Shown here: piece by piece, positions 19,871-27,884 of the stretch
Position numbering within the stretch: the first letter of the stretch is position 1
Layout: each line of letters opens with the position of its first letter
Assembly: GCA_910575005.1 (NCBI GenBank)
Contig: CAJTCL010000012.1
Coordinates: 40,494 to 104,493 of the forward strand
DNA: 64,000 nt
Origin: Lachnospiraceae bacterium
Lineage (GTDB): Bacteria > Bacillota > Clostridia > Lachnospirales > Lachnospiraceae
Direction of reading: 5' to 3'
The notes under the pieces: generated by a model
The model's database searches: none
The model's input: only the letters and a program-made list of their open reading frames with translations
Told to the model about the DNA's origin: nothing
Position numbers and translations under genes: made by a program

Positions 19871-20084
19871 AATTATTTCTCCTTTATCTTAATTCAGTGA
19901 TACTTTCGCTTTATCTGTTCCTTTGTTCCTTAACAATCTCTCCTACAACCATCTTGCTTGTCATTTTTGCAGCTCCACATTCGAACATCTCTCAAATTGT
20001 AACCTTTTCTCCAACTTAATCTCATCTTTGCACTTCCTTTTCCTATTTTCCCTACAGGTTTACTTGGTTATTAAGTATAAAAAC

Positions 20085-20113
20085 ACTATACCTCATTTTC
20101 TCAACAGTGTCAA
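20085..20113 (-). promoter_or_regulatory. Promoter of metY-cysK, with long leader
   Basis: Minus-strand TTGACA (20113-20108), 17-base spacer and TATAGT (20090-20085). The leader to the metY ATG is about 205 bases. I looked for S-box/SAM and T-box signatures in 19871-20084 and found none. AACCAAGTAAACCTGTAGGG just downstream of the -10 could be a binding site of a sulfur regulator such as an Rrf2/CymR-type repressor, but that is speculative. The rest of 19871-20230 shows no gene. Confidence 0.75.
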
Positions 20114-20230
20114 CCACTTATTTTTCAGTTATCCTCTCCCTTCATATAAGAATAACCAATTTAAGAAAAAATCTTGTATTACTATATTAAAAATAACTGT
20201 ATCATGATATATTTAACCACTACAGTAATC

Positions 20231-20641
20231 TTACACAACCACCAGTTTTTCCTCTTCTAGCCTTCCTTTTTCATTCAAATAAAACGCCCTTAACACTGGT
20301 TTGGCATCCATGAGCGATAAAATAAGATAGCGAAAACCTCTGTCATTTGCCAATCGCCTGTCTTCCTTCGAAGGCTCTGCACTCGTCTTGGGATGAGAAT
20401 GAAAATTACCCAACAGCACAAAGCCACAGGAACGCAGATCTTTGATAGCGGCAAACTGCTCTTTCGGATTCATCGAAAAATGTGTCTCGCTGTAATCTAT
20501 ATTAGTAAGAAAAAGTACGCTCTTCACATAGCCATCCACACCATCTACTCTGCCCCCTAATAAACCACAGGCTTCAAAGGGCAGTTGCTGCTGACAATAT
20601 GCCACAATCGTTTTATAATCCTGTTTTGTTACATATAACAT
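20231..20641 (-). CDS. M67 family (JAMM/MPN+) metallopeptidase
   Basis: 136 residues. The JAMM zinc motif is complete: a glutamate at 23 in PFEACGLLGG, then HSHP (H81, H83) and D94 in PSKED. Family members of this size cleave the C-terminal amide left on ubiquitin-like sulfur carriers (Mec of the CysO pathway, HcyD of the homocysteine pathway). The start at 20641 lies inside the end of the ThiF-like gene (29-base overlap) with GGTGGA upstream. A longer frame to 20683 has no ribosome site. The gene order supports a role in carrier-based sulfur transfer. Confidence 0.85.
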   Translation of the reverse strand: MLYVTKQDYKTIVAYCQQQLPFEACGLLGGRVDGVDGYVKSVLFLTNIDYSETHFSMNPKEQFAAIKDLRSCGFVLLGNFHSHPKTSAEPSKEDRRLANDRGFRYLILSLMDAKPVLRAFYLNEKGRLEEEKLVVV

Positions 20642-21422
20642 TGTCTTCCACCACAATACTGGGATGTTCCCCACAGACAGCACAGCCTGGCACCTGTCCA
20701 GGTAATTTTATGTTACGAAATTCCATCTTCAAGGCGTCATACGTCATAAGCCTTCCCGTCAGAAGTTCTCCTGTTCCCAGCAAATATTTCATGACTTCCA
20801 TCGCCTGCAGGCTGCCAATCACCCCTGCCATCGCCCCAATAATTCCCACCTGTTTACAGTTTGGCACGGCGTCTTCTGGCGGAGGACTTTGAAAGACACA
20901 GCGATAACAAGGCCCCTCCCCTGGAACATATGTCATAAGCTGTCCCTGGAAACGGCTAATCCCCGCATGACAGAACGGCTTTTTTGCTAAAACACAGGCA
21001 TCGTTGATCAAAAATTTTGCTGAAAAATGATCGGTGCAATCCACAATAAAGTCATAATCTGTCACCAATTGCCAAATATTTTCTGAATTCACAAATACAG
21101 AATATGTATGGACAGTCACATCTGGATTCATTTTGTGAATTTTTTCCTGGATAGATTTGATCTTAGCCTTTCCAATATCTGCAGTTGTATGACCAATCTG
21201 TCTCTGTAGGTTGGATAGATCTACATCATCTGCATCTACAATACCGATTGTTCCCACTCCAGCAGCAGCAAGATATAGCGCCACTGGTGAACCTAATCCT
21301 CCGGCGCCAACAATCAACACTCTGCCCTGCAGCAACTTTTGTTGTCCTTCCATGCCTGCTTCTGCAAGTACAAGATGTCTTGCATAACGCTCTATTTGTT
21401 CTTTTGTCAACACTTCCATCAT
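20613..21422 (-). CDS. ThiF/MoeB/HesA-type adenylyltransferase (E1-like)
   Basis: 269 residues. The nucleotide-binding motif GAGGLGSP is at 39-46, followed by the DADDVDLSNLQRQ signature. Two CxxC pairs (CYRC about 172, CAVC about 247) should hold a structural zinc. The family adenylates the C-terminal glycine of ThiS/MoaD-like carriers so that sulfur can be attached. It overlaps the upstream TtcA-like gene by four bases (ATGA), indicating translational coupling, and the downstream JAMM peptidase by 29. No ThiS/MoaD-like carrier is encoded in this window, so the substrate must lie elsewhere. Confidence 0.9.
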   Translation of the reverse strand: MMEVLTKEQIERYARHLVLAEAGMEGQQKLLQGRVLIVGAGGLGSPVALYLAAAGVGTIGIVDADDVDLSNLQRQIGHTTADIGKAKIKSIQEKIHKMNPDVTVHTYSVFVNSENIWQLVTDYDFIVDCTDHFSAKFLINDACVLAKKPFCHAGISRFQGQLMTYVPGEGPCYRCVFQSPPPEDAVPNCKQVGIIGAMAGVIGSLQAMEVMKYLLGTGELLTGRLMTYDALKMEFRNIKLPGQVPGCAVCGEHPSIVVEDNVICNKTGL

Positions 21423-22315
21423 TCGCTCCTCTGATAAGAATCCAGAAAATGGCGGCGTTCTCCCTGTTCCTTATAGGCTATTACTGTACTTAAATTCACA
21501 TTTTCCACACTTCTAAAAATATTTGCCTCCACAAATGGATTCTTCTGTTTCATTTCTGCAATTAACTGCTTGATTTCCATACGTTTTGATTTGTTCTCAT
21601 CCTCAGGCTCACGGACTGCACAGGCTTCTGTAAATCGACAGGCACACTGAAGAAAATGCAGACGATTGTAATCACGCCAATGTTTGATATCATCCTCCCT
21701 GATATAGTACATCGGACGAATCAATTCCATACCCTGAAAATTCGTACTATGCAATTTGGGCATCATCGTCTGTACCTGTCCCCCATAGAGCATTCCCATC
21801 AAAATCGTCTCAATCACATCATCATAATGATGTCCCAATGCAATCTTATTACAGCCCAATTCTCTGGCCTGATGGTAGAGATGTCCTCTGCGCATTCTGG
21901 CACAAAGATAACAGGGAGATTTCTCAATCTCATACACTGCATCAAAAATCTCTGTCTCAAAAACCTTGATCGGAATCCCCATTTTTGCTGCATTCTCCTC
22001 AATCAGACTTCGGTTCCTGGGCAGATAGCCAGGATCCATCACCAGAAATTCCAGTTCAAAGGATACTTTGCGGTGCTTCTGCAATTCCTGAAATAATTTT
22101 GCCATCAACATAGAATCCTTGCCGCCGGAAATACAGACTGCAATCCGGTCTCTCTCCTGTATAAGCTGATAATCCCGCACTGCCTTGGCAAAGCGGGAAA
22201 ATAGCTGTTTATGAAATTTTTTGCGAATACTTTTTTCTATTTCCTCTGCTGTCTTTTCTTCTAATCTTTGTGACCGCAAAGAATTAATTTCTGATTCTTC
22301 TACCTTATGCTCCAT
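21419..22315 (-). CDS. TtcA-like PP-loop ATPase (tRNA thiolation or sulfur transfer)
   Basis: 298 residues. The PP-loop SGGKDS is at 63-68 with a CYLC pair near 134 (CARMRRG follows) and a late CACRF, the TtcA/TtuA-type cysteine pattern that may hold an Fe-S cluster. The family adenylates a tRNA base and swaps oxygen for sulfur. Because it is coupled to an E1-like protein and a JAMM peptidase, its sulfur could come from a ubiquitin-like carrier (TtuA/TtuB logic) rather than a cysteine desulfurase. GAGGAG precedes the ATG. First gene of the three-gene unit. Confidence 0.85.
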   Translation of the reverse strand: MEHKVEESEINSLRSQRLEEKTAEEIEKSIRKKFHKQLFSRFAKAVRDYQLIQERDRIAVCISGGKDSMLMAKLFQELQKHRKVSFELEFLVMDPGYLPRNRSLIEENAAKMGIPIKVFETEIFDAVYEIEKSPCYLCARMRRGHLYHQARELGCNKIALGHHYDDVIETILMGMLYGGQVQTMMPKLHSTNFQGMELIRPMYYIREDDIKHWRDYNRLHFLQCACRFTEACAVREPEDENKSKRMEIKQLIAEMKQKNPFVEANIFRSVENVNLSTVIAYKEQGERRHFLDSYQRSE

Positions 22316-22413
22316 GCTATTTCTCCTCTGTCAATAGTTCAAATGTCAGCGATATTCACTGCCCATTATACGAATCCAGCAAAGAAATAGCAAGAGCAAT
22401 TTTAATATTATAA

Positions 22414-23604
22414 CTATCTCTCTGTATATTGATAGGTTCGAAGAATCAACCTACCATTATCCTGTAACGTATAAGTCTCAATATACGCGGTATCTTCATC
22501 ATCTCCACTGCGAACGCTGCGTACTTTAGCTAATCCTTCTTCATCTCTTTCAGAGATAAATTCTGGCATGATGGTTCCTGAAGAACCCATCCCGTTTTCT
22601 CCTATGGTATAATCATACTCAAACGCTCCTTTGGCATTCGGTGCAATCTCTATCTCTGTTATCAACTTCGTTTTCTCATTAAAATCTGCCAATTTCCACT
22701 CGCTGACTTCCTTTGAGACCTTGTTACATAAACTCTCCTCTGAGATACTTTCCTCTTCCTTGGCTTCTTGCCCAGACAATTCTGACTGCAAGGTTTTTAA
22801 ATACTCCTCTGCTGCTTGTTTGTCTGCCTTTTCCTGATCGAAAGGCAGCGTAAATAATGCATTGACGCCTTGATAAGATTCATTTCTGCTGATCACTCCA
22901 CTATTCTCGTCATACTGATATGCCTCTATATTATAGAAGTTTCCATCACTAACACAGAGATATACCTCGCGATCTGCAAACATTTCCACATTATCACACT
23001 CTGCAATCCGGTATTGAATACCATCCTCGACCATCTCGAAATATGACCCATTCATGGTTATAATATTGTAATCTTTGGGATTCAATCCCTGAATCAGCGG
23101 CGATACCAAAAAGGGATCCTTACCATAATCATCATCACTGGTATCAGGTCTTTTTGTACCATCAGCATTTTCAATGGCTGTCACCACATAAGTTCTGTTG
23201 TCCTGCAGATTTCCAGCATAATCTGTACTGATATATTGACTGAGATTTTTGCCTGATACTATGCCTAATAATGTAATTCGATATTTTCCACATTCCTGAA
23301 CTTCATTGACTGCCACCGCGTCTTCTCCACGAAAGGCTTCTGCCAGTTTTAAATCTTCTGCTACCTCGGCCACCTGATCTGGAGTCAGATATTTCCATGC
23401 CGCATACACCGTTGCAGAGCCTGCAAAAATTACCAATGCTGCCAACAATGCTGCCGCCGGAACTCTTATTCTGTTGCTATTTTTATCCATATGTGCTCTC
23501 TCCTTTTGCTGTACTGTCTTAATGATCCTCTGATTTAACCGGTCATCCGGCTCTTCTTTATAAGAAAGGGCATCTTTTAATAAGTGATCAATCTCATGTT
23601 TCAT
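22414..23604 (-). CDS. Membrane-anchored anti-sigma factor, DUF4179-like
   Basis: 396 residues. A cytoplasmic N-terminus of about 50 residues is followed by one hydrophobic segment (about 50-70, VPAAALLAALVIFAG) and a large extracellular part. The coupling to an ECF sigma gene and this topology indicate an anti-sigma factor that holds the sigma factor until an outside signal arrives. The start at 23604 has GGAGG 9 bases upstream and overlaps the end of the sigma gene by 11 bases. The signal is unknown. Confidence 0.75.
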   Translation of the reverse strand: MKHEIDHLLKDALSYKEEPDDRLNQRIIKTVQQKERAHMDKNSNRIRVPAAALLAALVIFAGSATVYAAWKYLTPDQVAEVAEDLKLAEAFRGEDAVAVNEVQECGKYRITLLGIVSGKNLSQYISTDYAGNLQDNRTYVVTAIENADGTKRPDTSDDDYGKDPFLVSPLIQGLNPKDYNIITMNGSYFEMVEDGIQYRIAECDNVEMFADREVYLCVSDGNFYNIEAYQYDENSGVISRNESYQGVNALFTLPFDQEKADKQAAEEYLKTLQSELSGQEAKEEESISEESLCNKVSKEVSEWKLADFNEKTKLITEIEIAPNAKGAFEYDYTIGENGMGSSGTIMPEFISERDEEGLAKVRSVRSGDDEDTAYIETYTLQDNGRLILRTYQYTER

Positions 23605-24124
23605 CCAAAACAACCTCCAATTCTTTTTTTAATAAGGTTCTTGCTTTGTACAGCCGGCTTTTTACGGTGCCCTGTGGAATTTTCATTATCTTTGCAATTT
23701 CCTCCACAGAAAGCTGAAGCGTATAATAAAGATAGACCGGAATACGATATTTCGGATTCAAATTTTTGACAGCATTCTTGACCTGTATCTCCAATTCCTG
23801 TTTCAATATCGTGTTTTCCACAGAATTTTCTTCACCCGACATCCCACCAGTTTCTATTTCCTCTGCTAGTGCACAAGTTCCAGCAATCCGCTGTCGCCAG
23901 GCAAATTTTCGCTTTCGGTTTTTCCAGATACGAAGCGCCACTGAAATCAGATAACTTCTGGGATTTTGGTTATAGTCAATTCGTTCTCCCAGTTCCACTG
24001 CTTTCAAAAAAGTATCTTGGTATAGATCCTCTGCCTCCTGCCTGCTTCCAGTAATCTGCGTGCAAAATGTATAGATATCTTTTCCATATTCATAAATGCA
24101 CTGTTCAAGCTGTACTTTGTTCAT
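23594..24124 (-). CDS. ECF-type RNA polymerase sigma factor
   Basis: 176 residues from the ATG at 24124, chosen because GGAGG lies 5 bases upstream; a longer frame to 24172 reads through that site. Region 2 has AEDLYQDTFLKAV, and region 4 has the helix-turn-helix LSVEEIAKIMKIPQGTVKSRLYKAR. ECF factors direct polymerase to stress or envelope promoters. The gene overlaps that of its anti-sigma factor, a standard arrangement that keeps the pair balanced. An autoregulated promoter probably lies in 24125-24270 but was not resolved. Confidence 0.92.
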   Translation of the reverse strand: MNKVQLEQCIYEYGKDIYTFCTQITGSRQEAEDLYQDTFLKAVELGERIDYNQNPRSYLISVALRIWKNRKRKFAWRQRIAGTCALAEEIETGGMSGEENSVENTILKQELEIQVKNAVKNLNPKYRIPVYLYYTLQLSVEEIAKIMKIPQGTVKSRLYKARTLLKKELEVVLDET

Positions 24125-24331
24125 GACTTCCTCCAACATTACATGCAATGTGTTTTCCTGCCCTTCACTCATACATTGTAATAATTTCTTTTTTGGTTCA
24201 AAATATTTTGCTCTAAATTATTTTATAGGGTATATTAAGATTAGAAAGATTGAGATGTACCCAATAAATATATGTTATTGGAAGCTTTTTCTCGATCAAA
24301 AATCATGAAAAGAAATCTAGAAAGGAATTAT

Positions 24332-24835
24332 ATGATGCAAACTTTAAAAAAACCTGTTCTTGCTGAAAATGTCTTTCTTGCCCCTGGCTCCATTGTCCGC
24401 GGGGATGTCACGCTGATGGAAGATGTAAACGTCTGGTTTCACGCTGTGATTCGCGCTGAAGCTGGTTCCGTAGTCATCGGCAGCAGCACAAACATTCAAG
24501 ACGGCTGTGTCATTCATGTTGACCAAGGCGCAGACGTCGCCATTGGCAGTCAAACTACCATTGGACACAATGCCACCATTCATGGCTGTACCATAGGAAA
24601 CAATACGCTGATCGGCATGGGCGCAATTATCATGAATCATGCAGTAATCGGCGACAATTGTATTGTCGCTGCCGGGGCTTTGGTTCCTCAGAACACTGTA
24701 GTCCCAGATAATTCTTTAGTTATGGGAAATCCTGCCAAAATAAAACGCACTGTCACCGCAGAAGAAATTTCCCACAACCAACAAAATGCAGCCCATTATA
24801 TCGCAGAAGCTGCAGTCTATGCCCAGACAGAATAG
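24332..24835 (+). CDS. Gamma-carbonic anhydrase-like hexapeptide-repeat protein
   Basis: 168 residues made of left-handed beta-helix hexapeptide repeats (for example IGSSTNIQDGCVIHVD, IGHNATIHGCTIGNN). The histidines in VIHVD, IGHNATIHG and IMNHAVIGD match the zinc positions of the YrdA/PaaY gamma-carbonic anhydrase group. The members act as homotrimers on CO2/bicarbonate, or are of unknown substrate. The start at 24332 has AAAGGA 7 bases upstream; upstream in-frame starts lack one. Divergent from the sigma factor. Confidence 0.88.
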   Translation: MMQTLKKPVLAENVFLAPGSIVRGDVTLMEDVNVWFHAVIRAEAGSVVIGSSTNIQDGCVIHVDQGADVAIGSQTTIGHNATIHGCTIGNNTLIGMGAIIMNHAVIGDNCIVAAGALVPQNTVVPDNSLVMGNPAKIKRTVTAEEISHNQQNAAHYIAEAAVYAQTE

Positions 24836-24873
24836 TATATTCTCTTGCAAAAACACGGCCTTGCAAAAATACG

Positions 24874-24933
24874 CTGGGATTTGGACAAACAGATCACAGC
24901 AAAGATTGATTCTGTTTGTGAACCAAATCCCAG
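24874..24933 (-). terminator. Long hairpin, probable terminator
   Basis: CTGGGATTTGG plus ACAAACAGA pairs with TCTGTTTGT plus CCAAATCCCAG, about 20 pairs with a 3-base bulge. On the minus strand a T5 tract follows, so it could end the phosphatase transcript. It sits 39 bases after the carbonic anhydrase-like gene and may act for both strands. Confidence 0.6.
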
Positions 24934-24995
24934 AAAAACGTTTTCACTCTATACTCTGGCAGTTAAATATCAAAAAATTAAAGAAGTCAAATATC

Positions 24996-25084
24996 AGCGC
25001 CAGCAAGCTGACGGGACATCAAATTTGCAGCACTGCAGAACTGCGGGGTATTTATCCGCGCCGCGCGACTGCTTGGCTCGTGGG
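24996..25084. repeat. Intergenic repeat, copy 1 of 2
   Basis: A palindrome-rich stretch (CAGCAAGCTGAC, CTGCAGAACTGCGG, CCGCGCCGCGCG) ending in GCTCGTGGGAATAA. A diverged relative lies at 32135-32223, with the same CAGCAAG...CTGAC start and GCTCGCGGGAATAA end. The shared ends suggest a dispersed non-coding repeat family. Confidence 0.5.
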
Positions 25085-25118
25085 AATAACATCATTGATA
25101 GAAACCGCCAGAGTAATA

Positions 25119-25589
25119 TCACGAATCAAGTTTCCCCTGCTGCTGCAAATATGCCAGAAATCCCTGGCAGCCTGCCAGTACATCCTGATAGGTTGTCTCA
25201 AAATCTCCCGTATACCAAGGGTCAGCAACATCTCTGGGATGATCTGTATAATCCAATAACAGACTGATTTTTTGCTCTTTATCTTTGCCCACAATACGAA
25301 GCATATTGCGATAATTCCAATTATCCATACCAATAATATAATCGTATTCCTGATAGTCGCTGCGCTTCATCTGCACTGCATATTTCCCTTTGGTAGAAAT
25401 TCCCACTTGTGCCAGCTTATTTCTGGTACCATAATGAACCGGATTACCCAATTCTTCGGTACTGGTGGCTGCGCTGGCAATATAAAACTCACTTGCAATG
25501 CCCTTTTTGTTTACTAAATCTTTCATAACAAATTCGGCCATTGGGGAACGACAAATGTTGCCGTGGCACACGAAAAGTATCTTAATCAT
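25119..25589 (-). CDS. Low-molecular-weight protein-tyrosine phosphatase
   Basis: 156 residues, the family length. The phosphate loop CHGNICRS (C8, R14) starts the protein and the general-acid aspartate lies in VADPWYTGDF near 125. It removes phosphate from protein tyrosines; in Firmicutes such enzymes often act on capsule kinases or arginine phosphate. The gene stands alone with no kinase or capsule gene beside it. GGAGG is present upstream of the ATG. Confidence 0.93.
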   Translation of the reverse strand: MIKILFVCHGNICRSPMAEFVMKDLVNKKGIASEFYIASAATSTEELGNPVHYGTRNKLAQVGISTKGKYAVQMKRSDYQEYDYIIGMDNWNYRNMLRIVGKDKEQKISLLLDYTDHPRDVADPWYTGDFETTYQDVLAGCQGFLAYLQQQGKLDS

Positions 25590-25805
25590 AATATAAATTC
25601 CTCCTGAATTGCGTTGATTTGCTTATGTTTGGCACGATTTGCGAGATTTATTTTTTCAAAGAAAATTGTTCAAAAAATCACAGAATGAGCAAAACGGGGC
25701 AAAATGTGGCAAGTTGAAATCGTCAAAAGTAGTAAAAATATAGTAGGAATTGGGAGGGGTAACTACTCCTCTCTATAAACGCGCATAATCATGCATATAA
25801 TGATA
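25590..25805. other. Intergenic region
   Basis: AT-rich stretch upstream of the phosphatase. A small stem GAGGGGTAACTACTCCTC lies near 25755-25772. No credible gene or clear promoter was resolved. Confidence 0.3.
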
Positions 25806-26133
25806 TTATAAGCAATTTTGACAAATTAATTGTTTATAGATTCTTTTATCGTTCTGAATCTTTGACATAATGCTTTTTGTGTTTTTCAGCAATATCCTGC
25901 TCATAAGCAAGCCATTTCGCATCTCTGTACTTCCATACTTAATTCCATCCACACCCGTTTTCCTTAAATAATCAGAAATAATCTGCGTTACACGATAAAC
26001 ATGTTCACCCCTAACTGGTTCAAAAAATCTTAACATTTATTCCGAAAAAACACTTCAATGTTCATCCAATATAATTCTGTATCTTTTCTTTGAAATATTT
26101 TTTCTGAAACAAAGTCAATAATATTTCTCGAAT
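25806..26133 (-). pseudogene. Decayed coding remnants, possibly RES-domain toxin C-terminus
   Basis: A 76-codon frame (26036-25806) contains VYRVTQIISDYLRKTGVDGIKY, which resembles the C-terminal part of RES-domain toxins, then loses similarity. A neighbouring frame continues as YRDAKWLAYEQDIAEKHKKH, which would fit a frameshift. Upstream, another short frame (DIVNSRNIIDFVSEKIFQR) directly follows the Fic stop. None has a convincing start. The family assignment is weak. Confidence 0.35.
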
Positions 26134-27030
26134 TTACAATATCTCCAACATATTCAAGTAACTGTCCAGCCTTGCATTCACATAACCCGCAAACAGCTTT
26201 TCCATTGCACCAAGATTATGTTTTACATGGTATTCATCAAATGCATTGTAATACGAAATCCGGTCTGCAAATTTAATGTCAATTGGCGGATATCCTGCTT
26301 TCATCAATTCCAAATTTACAAGCAGCCTTCCGGTTCTGCCATTTCCGTCTATAAAAGGATGAATCCCCTCGAATTCAATATGAAACCATGCAAGCCGGGG
26401 AATGATATGATCTGTACTGTTCCTATAGGTCTCCAGCAGCCGTTCCATCTCAGGCTGGATTAAATATGGCTGAACTGGTTCATGCATCGCACCCATAATC
26501 CTGACAGGAACCCTTCTGTAAACACCCCGATCTTCCCGTTTATCCGCCAATACAAGATAGTGTATCTGCTTGATGATACTCTCTGATAAAGGAGCCTGTT
26601 CTTTTACCAAATCCCGCACAAAATCAAATGCCTCTTTATGTCCGACTGCTTCCATATGATCTTTTAACGGCTTCCTGTCAATCGTCAGGCCACGCAAAAC
26701 CATATCCGTTTCACGCAGGGTCAGAGTGTTTCCTTCAATCGCATTGGAATTATAAGTATACTCAATAATGAATTCTTCAGTCAAACGTTCCAACTCACCC
26801 TCAGTCAGCGGGCGTCTTGTATCCAGTTCTCTTTTCTTCCTGTCTATGGCTGTCAGTAAATTTTCTGCTGTTTTAAACCGTCCATCCGCTGGTTTTTTCG
26901 CATCTGATGGTATCATCCAGCTGCGCCCTTCTCGCATGGCTCCTGAAATCTTTCCCTCCGAACAAAGTATACGTACCCGCCTGTCAGAAACCCCCCACTT
27001 TTCTGCTGCCTGCTTTACCGTAATATACAT
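26134..27030 (-). CDS. Fic-domain protein with N-terminal helix-turn-helix
   Basis: 298 residues. An excisionase/MerR-like helix-turn-helix occupies about 1-45 (TVKQAAEKWGVSDRRVRILCSEG). The Fic core motif HPFIDGNGRTGR near 220 is complete, with the catalytic histidine and the anion-hole residues. An inhibitory helix motif of the (S/T)xxxE(G/N) kind is in TYNSNAIEGN near 95, as in class II self-inhibited Fic enzymes. Family members usually transfer AMP to a target hydroxyl. The helix-turn-helix suggests DNA binding or autoregulation. The gene stands alone with toxin-like remnants behind it. Confidence 0.9.
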   Translation of the reverse strand: MYITVKQAAEKWGVSDRRVRILCSEGKISGAMREGRSWMIPSDAKKPADGRFKTAENLLTAIDRKKRELDTRRPLTEGELERLTEEFIIEYTYNSNAIEGNTLTLRETDMVLRGLTIDRKPLKDHMEAVGHKEAFDFVRDLVKEQAPLSESIIKQIHYLVLADKREDRGVYRRVPVRIMGAMHEPVQPYLIQPEMERLLETYRNSTDHIIPRLAWFHIEFEGIHPFIDGNGRTGRLLVNLELMKAGYPPIDIKFADRISYYNAFDEYHVKHNLGAMEKLFAGYVNARLDSYLNMLEIL

Positions 27031-27227
27031 AAAGATCGCACCTCTTTTCTCTCAATAGTATATCTTATTTTCGGAATATTATCAACTGGAAGGAATAATA
27101 TTTTATAGTTTTCGGAATAAAAGGCCCAAAATACAATAACTGCATTTCGAACCTTGTTATCTACACTTTAAGTTTCCTCACTTGTCGTAAAACCGTAGTC
27201 CCACACCTCTCTTCTCTCTTACATATT

Positions 27228-27872
27228 TTAATTAAATTCTGTCACGGATTCTATATAACCATCCTTAATCATGATAATCTCATCTGCCTGTGCAGCAAGA
27301 TACTTGCTGTGCGTTACTACAATGACGCACTTTCCAAGCTCATGTGCTGTTCTTTTCAGTAATTCTATAATTTCTTCTGCCGTATTCTCATCAAGATTTC
27401 CGGTCGGCTCGTCCGCGAGCAGCACTTTTGCATTACTTGCCAGAGCCCTTGCAATTGCAACCCTTTGCTGCTGACCGCCTGACAACTGCAGAACATTTCT
27501 TTGCCAATCTTCACAAGGAATACCCACTTTCTCCAACAAATCCTGTGACCTTTTCGTTCCGCCAAGCCTTACATTTTCCTCTGTCGTCAGATAATCAATC
27601 AAGTTATAATTTTGAAAAACTAATGACACATGATGCTTCCTGTGGTAGTTAAGTCCTTTTACCTGTATATCCTCACCATCATATAAAATTGTTCCCTCCA
27701 CAGGCAGATCAAGCCCTGCAAGCAAGGATAGGAACGTAGTCTTGCCTGCTCCGCTTGCGCCGACAATCGTGTAAAATTTCTTTTCTTCAAACTGCATGGA
27801 AACATTTTTTAAAATCTCTTTTTGTTTCTGTGATTTATAAGCATAATTTACATTTTTGACCTCTAATACCAT
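27228..27872 (-). CDS. ABC transporter ATP-binding protein (MacB/LolD type)
   Basis: 214 residues. Walker A GASGAGKTT, signature LSGGQQQRVAIARAL, Walker B VLLADEPTGNLDE and the switch histidine in VVTHSKY are intact. It energises the two FtsX/MacB-type permeases encoded just upstream (12 bases from the first). Such transporters export peptides or lipids, or sense and remove antimicrobial compounds. AGGAGG precedes the ATG. Last gene of the lipoprotein-permease-permease-ATPase operon. Confidence 0.94.
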   Translation of the reverse strand: MVLEVKNVNYAYKSQKQKEILKNVSMQFEEKKFYTIVGASGAGKTTFLSLLAGLDLPVEGTILYDGEDIQVKGLNYHRKHHVSLVFQNYNLIDYLTTEENVRLGGTKRSQDLLEKVGIPCEDWQRNVLQLSGGQQQRVAIARALASNAKVLLADEPTGNLDENTAEEIIELLKRTAHELGKCVIVVTHSKYLAAQADEIIMIKDGYIESVTEFN

Positions 27873-27884
27873 CTTTGCAACCTC

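Noticed and set aside
19871..20084. SAM (S-box) riboswitch or T-box in the metY leader
   Set aside because: The leader is long enough, but no conserved S-box or T-box sequence blocks and no terminator/antiterminator pair were found.
19871..20230. Small ThiS/MoaD-like sulfur carrier gene
   Set aside because: Neither strand has a frame of the right size ending in Gly-Gly with a ribosome site.
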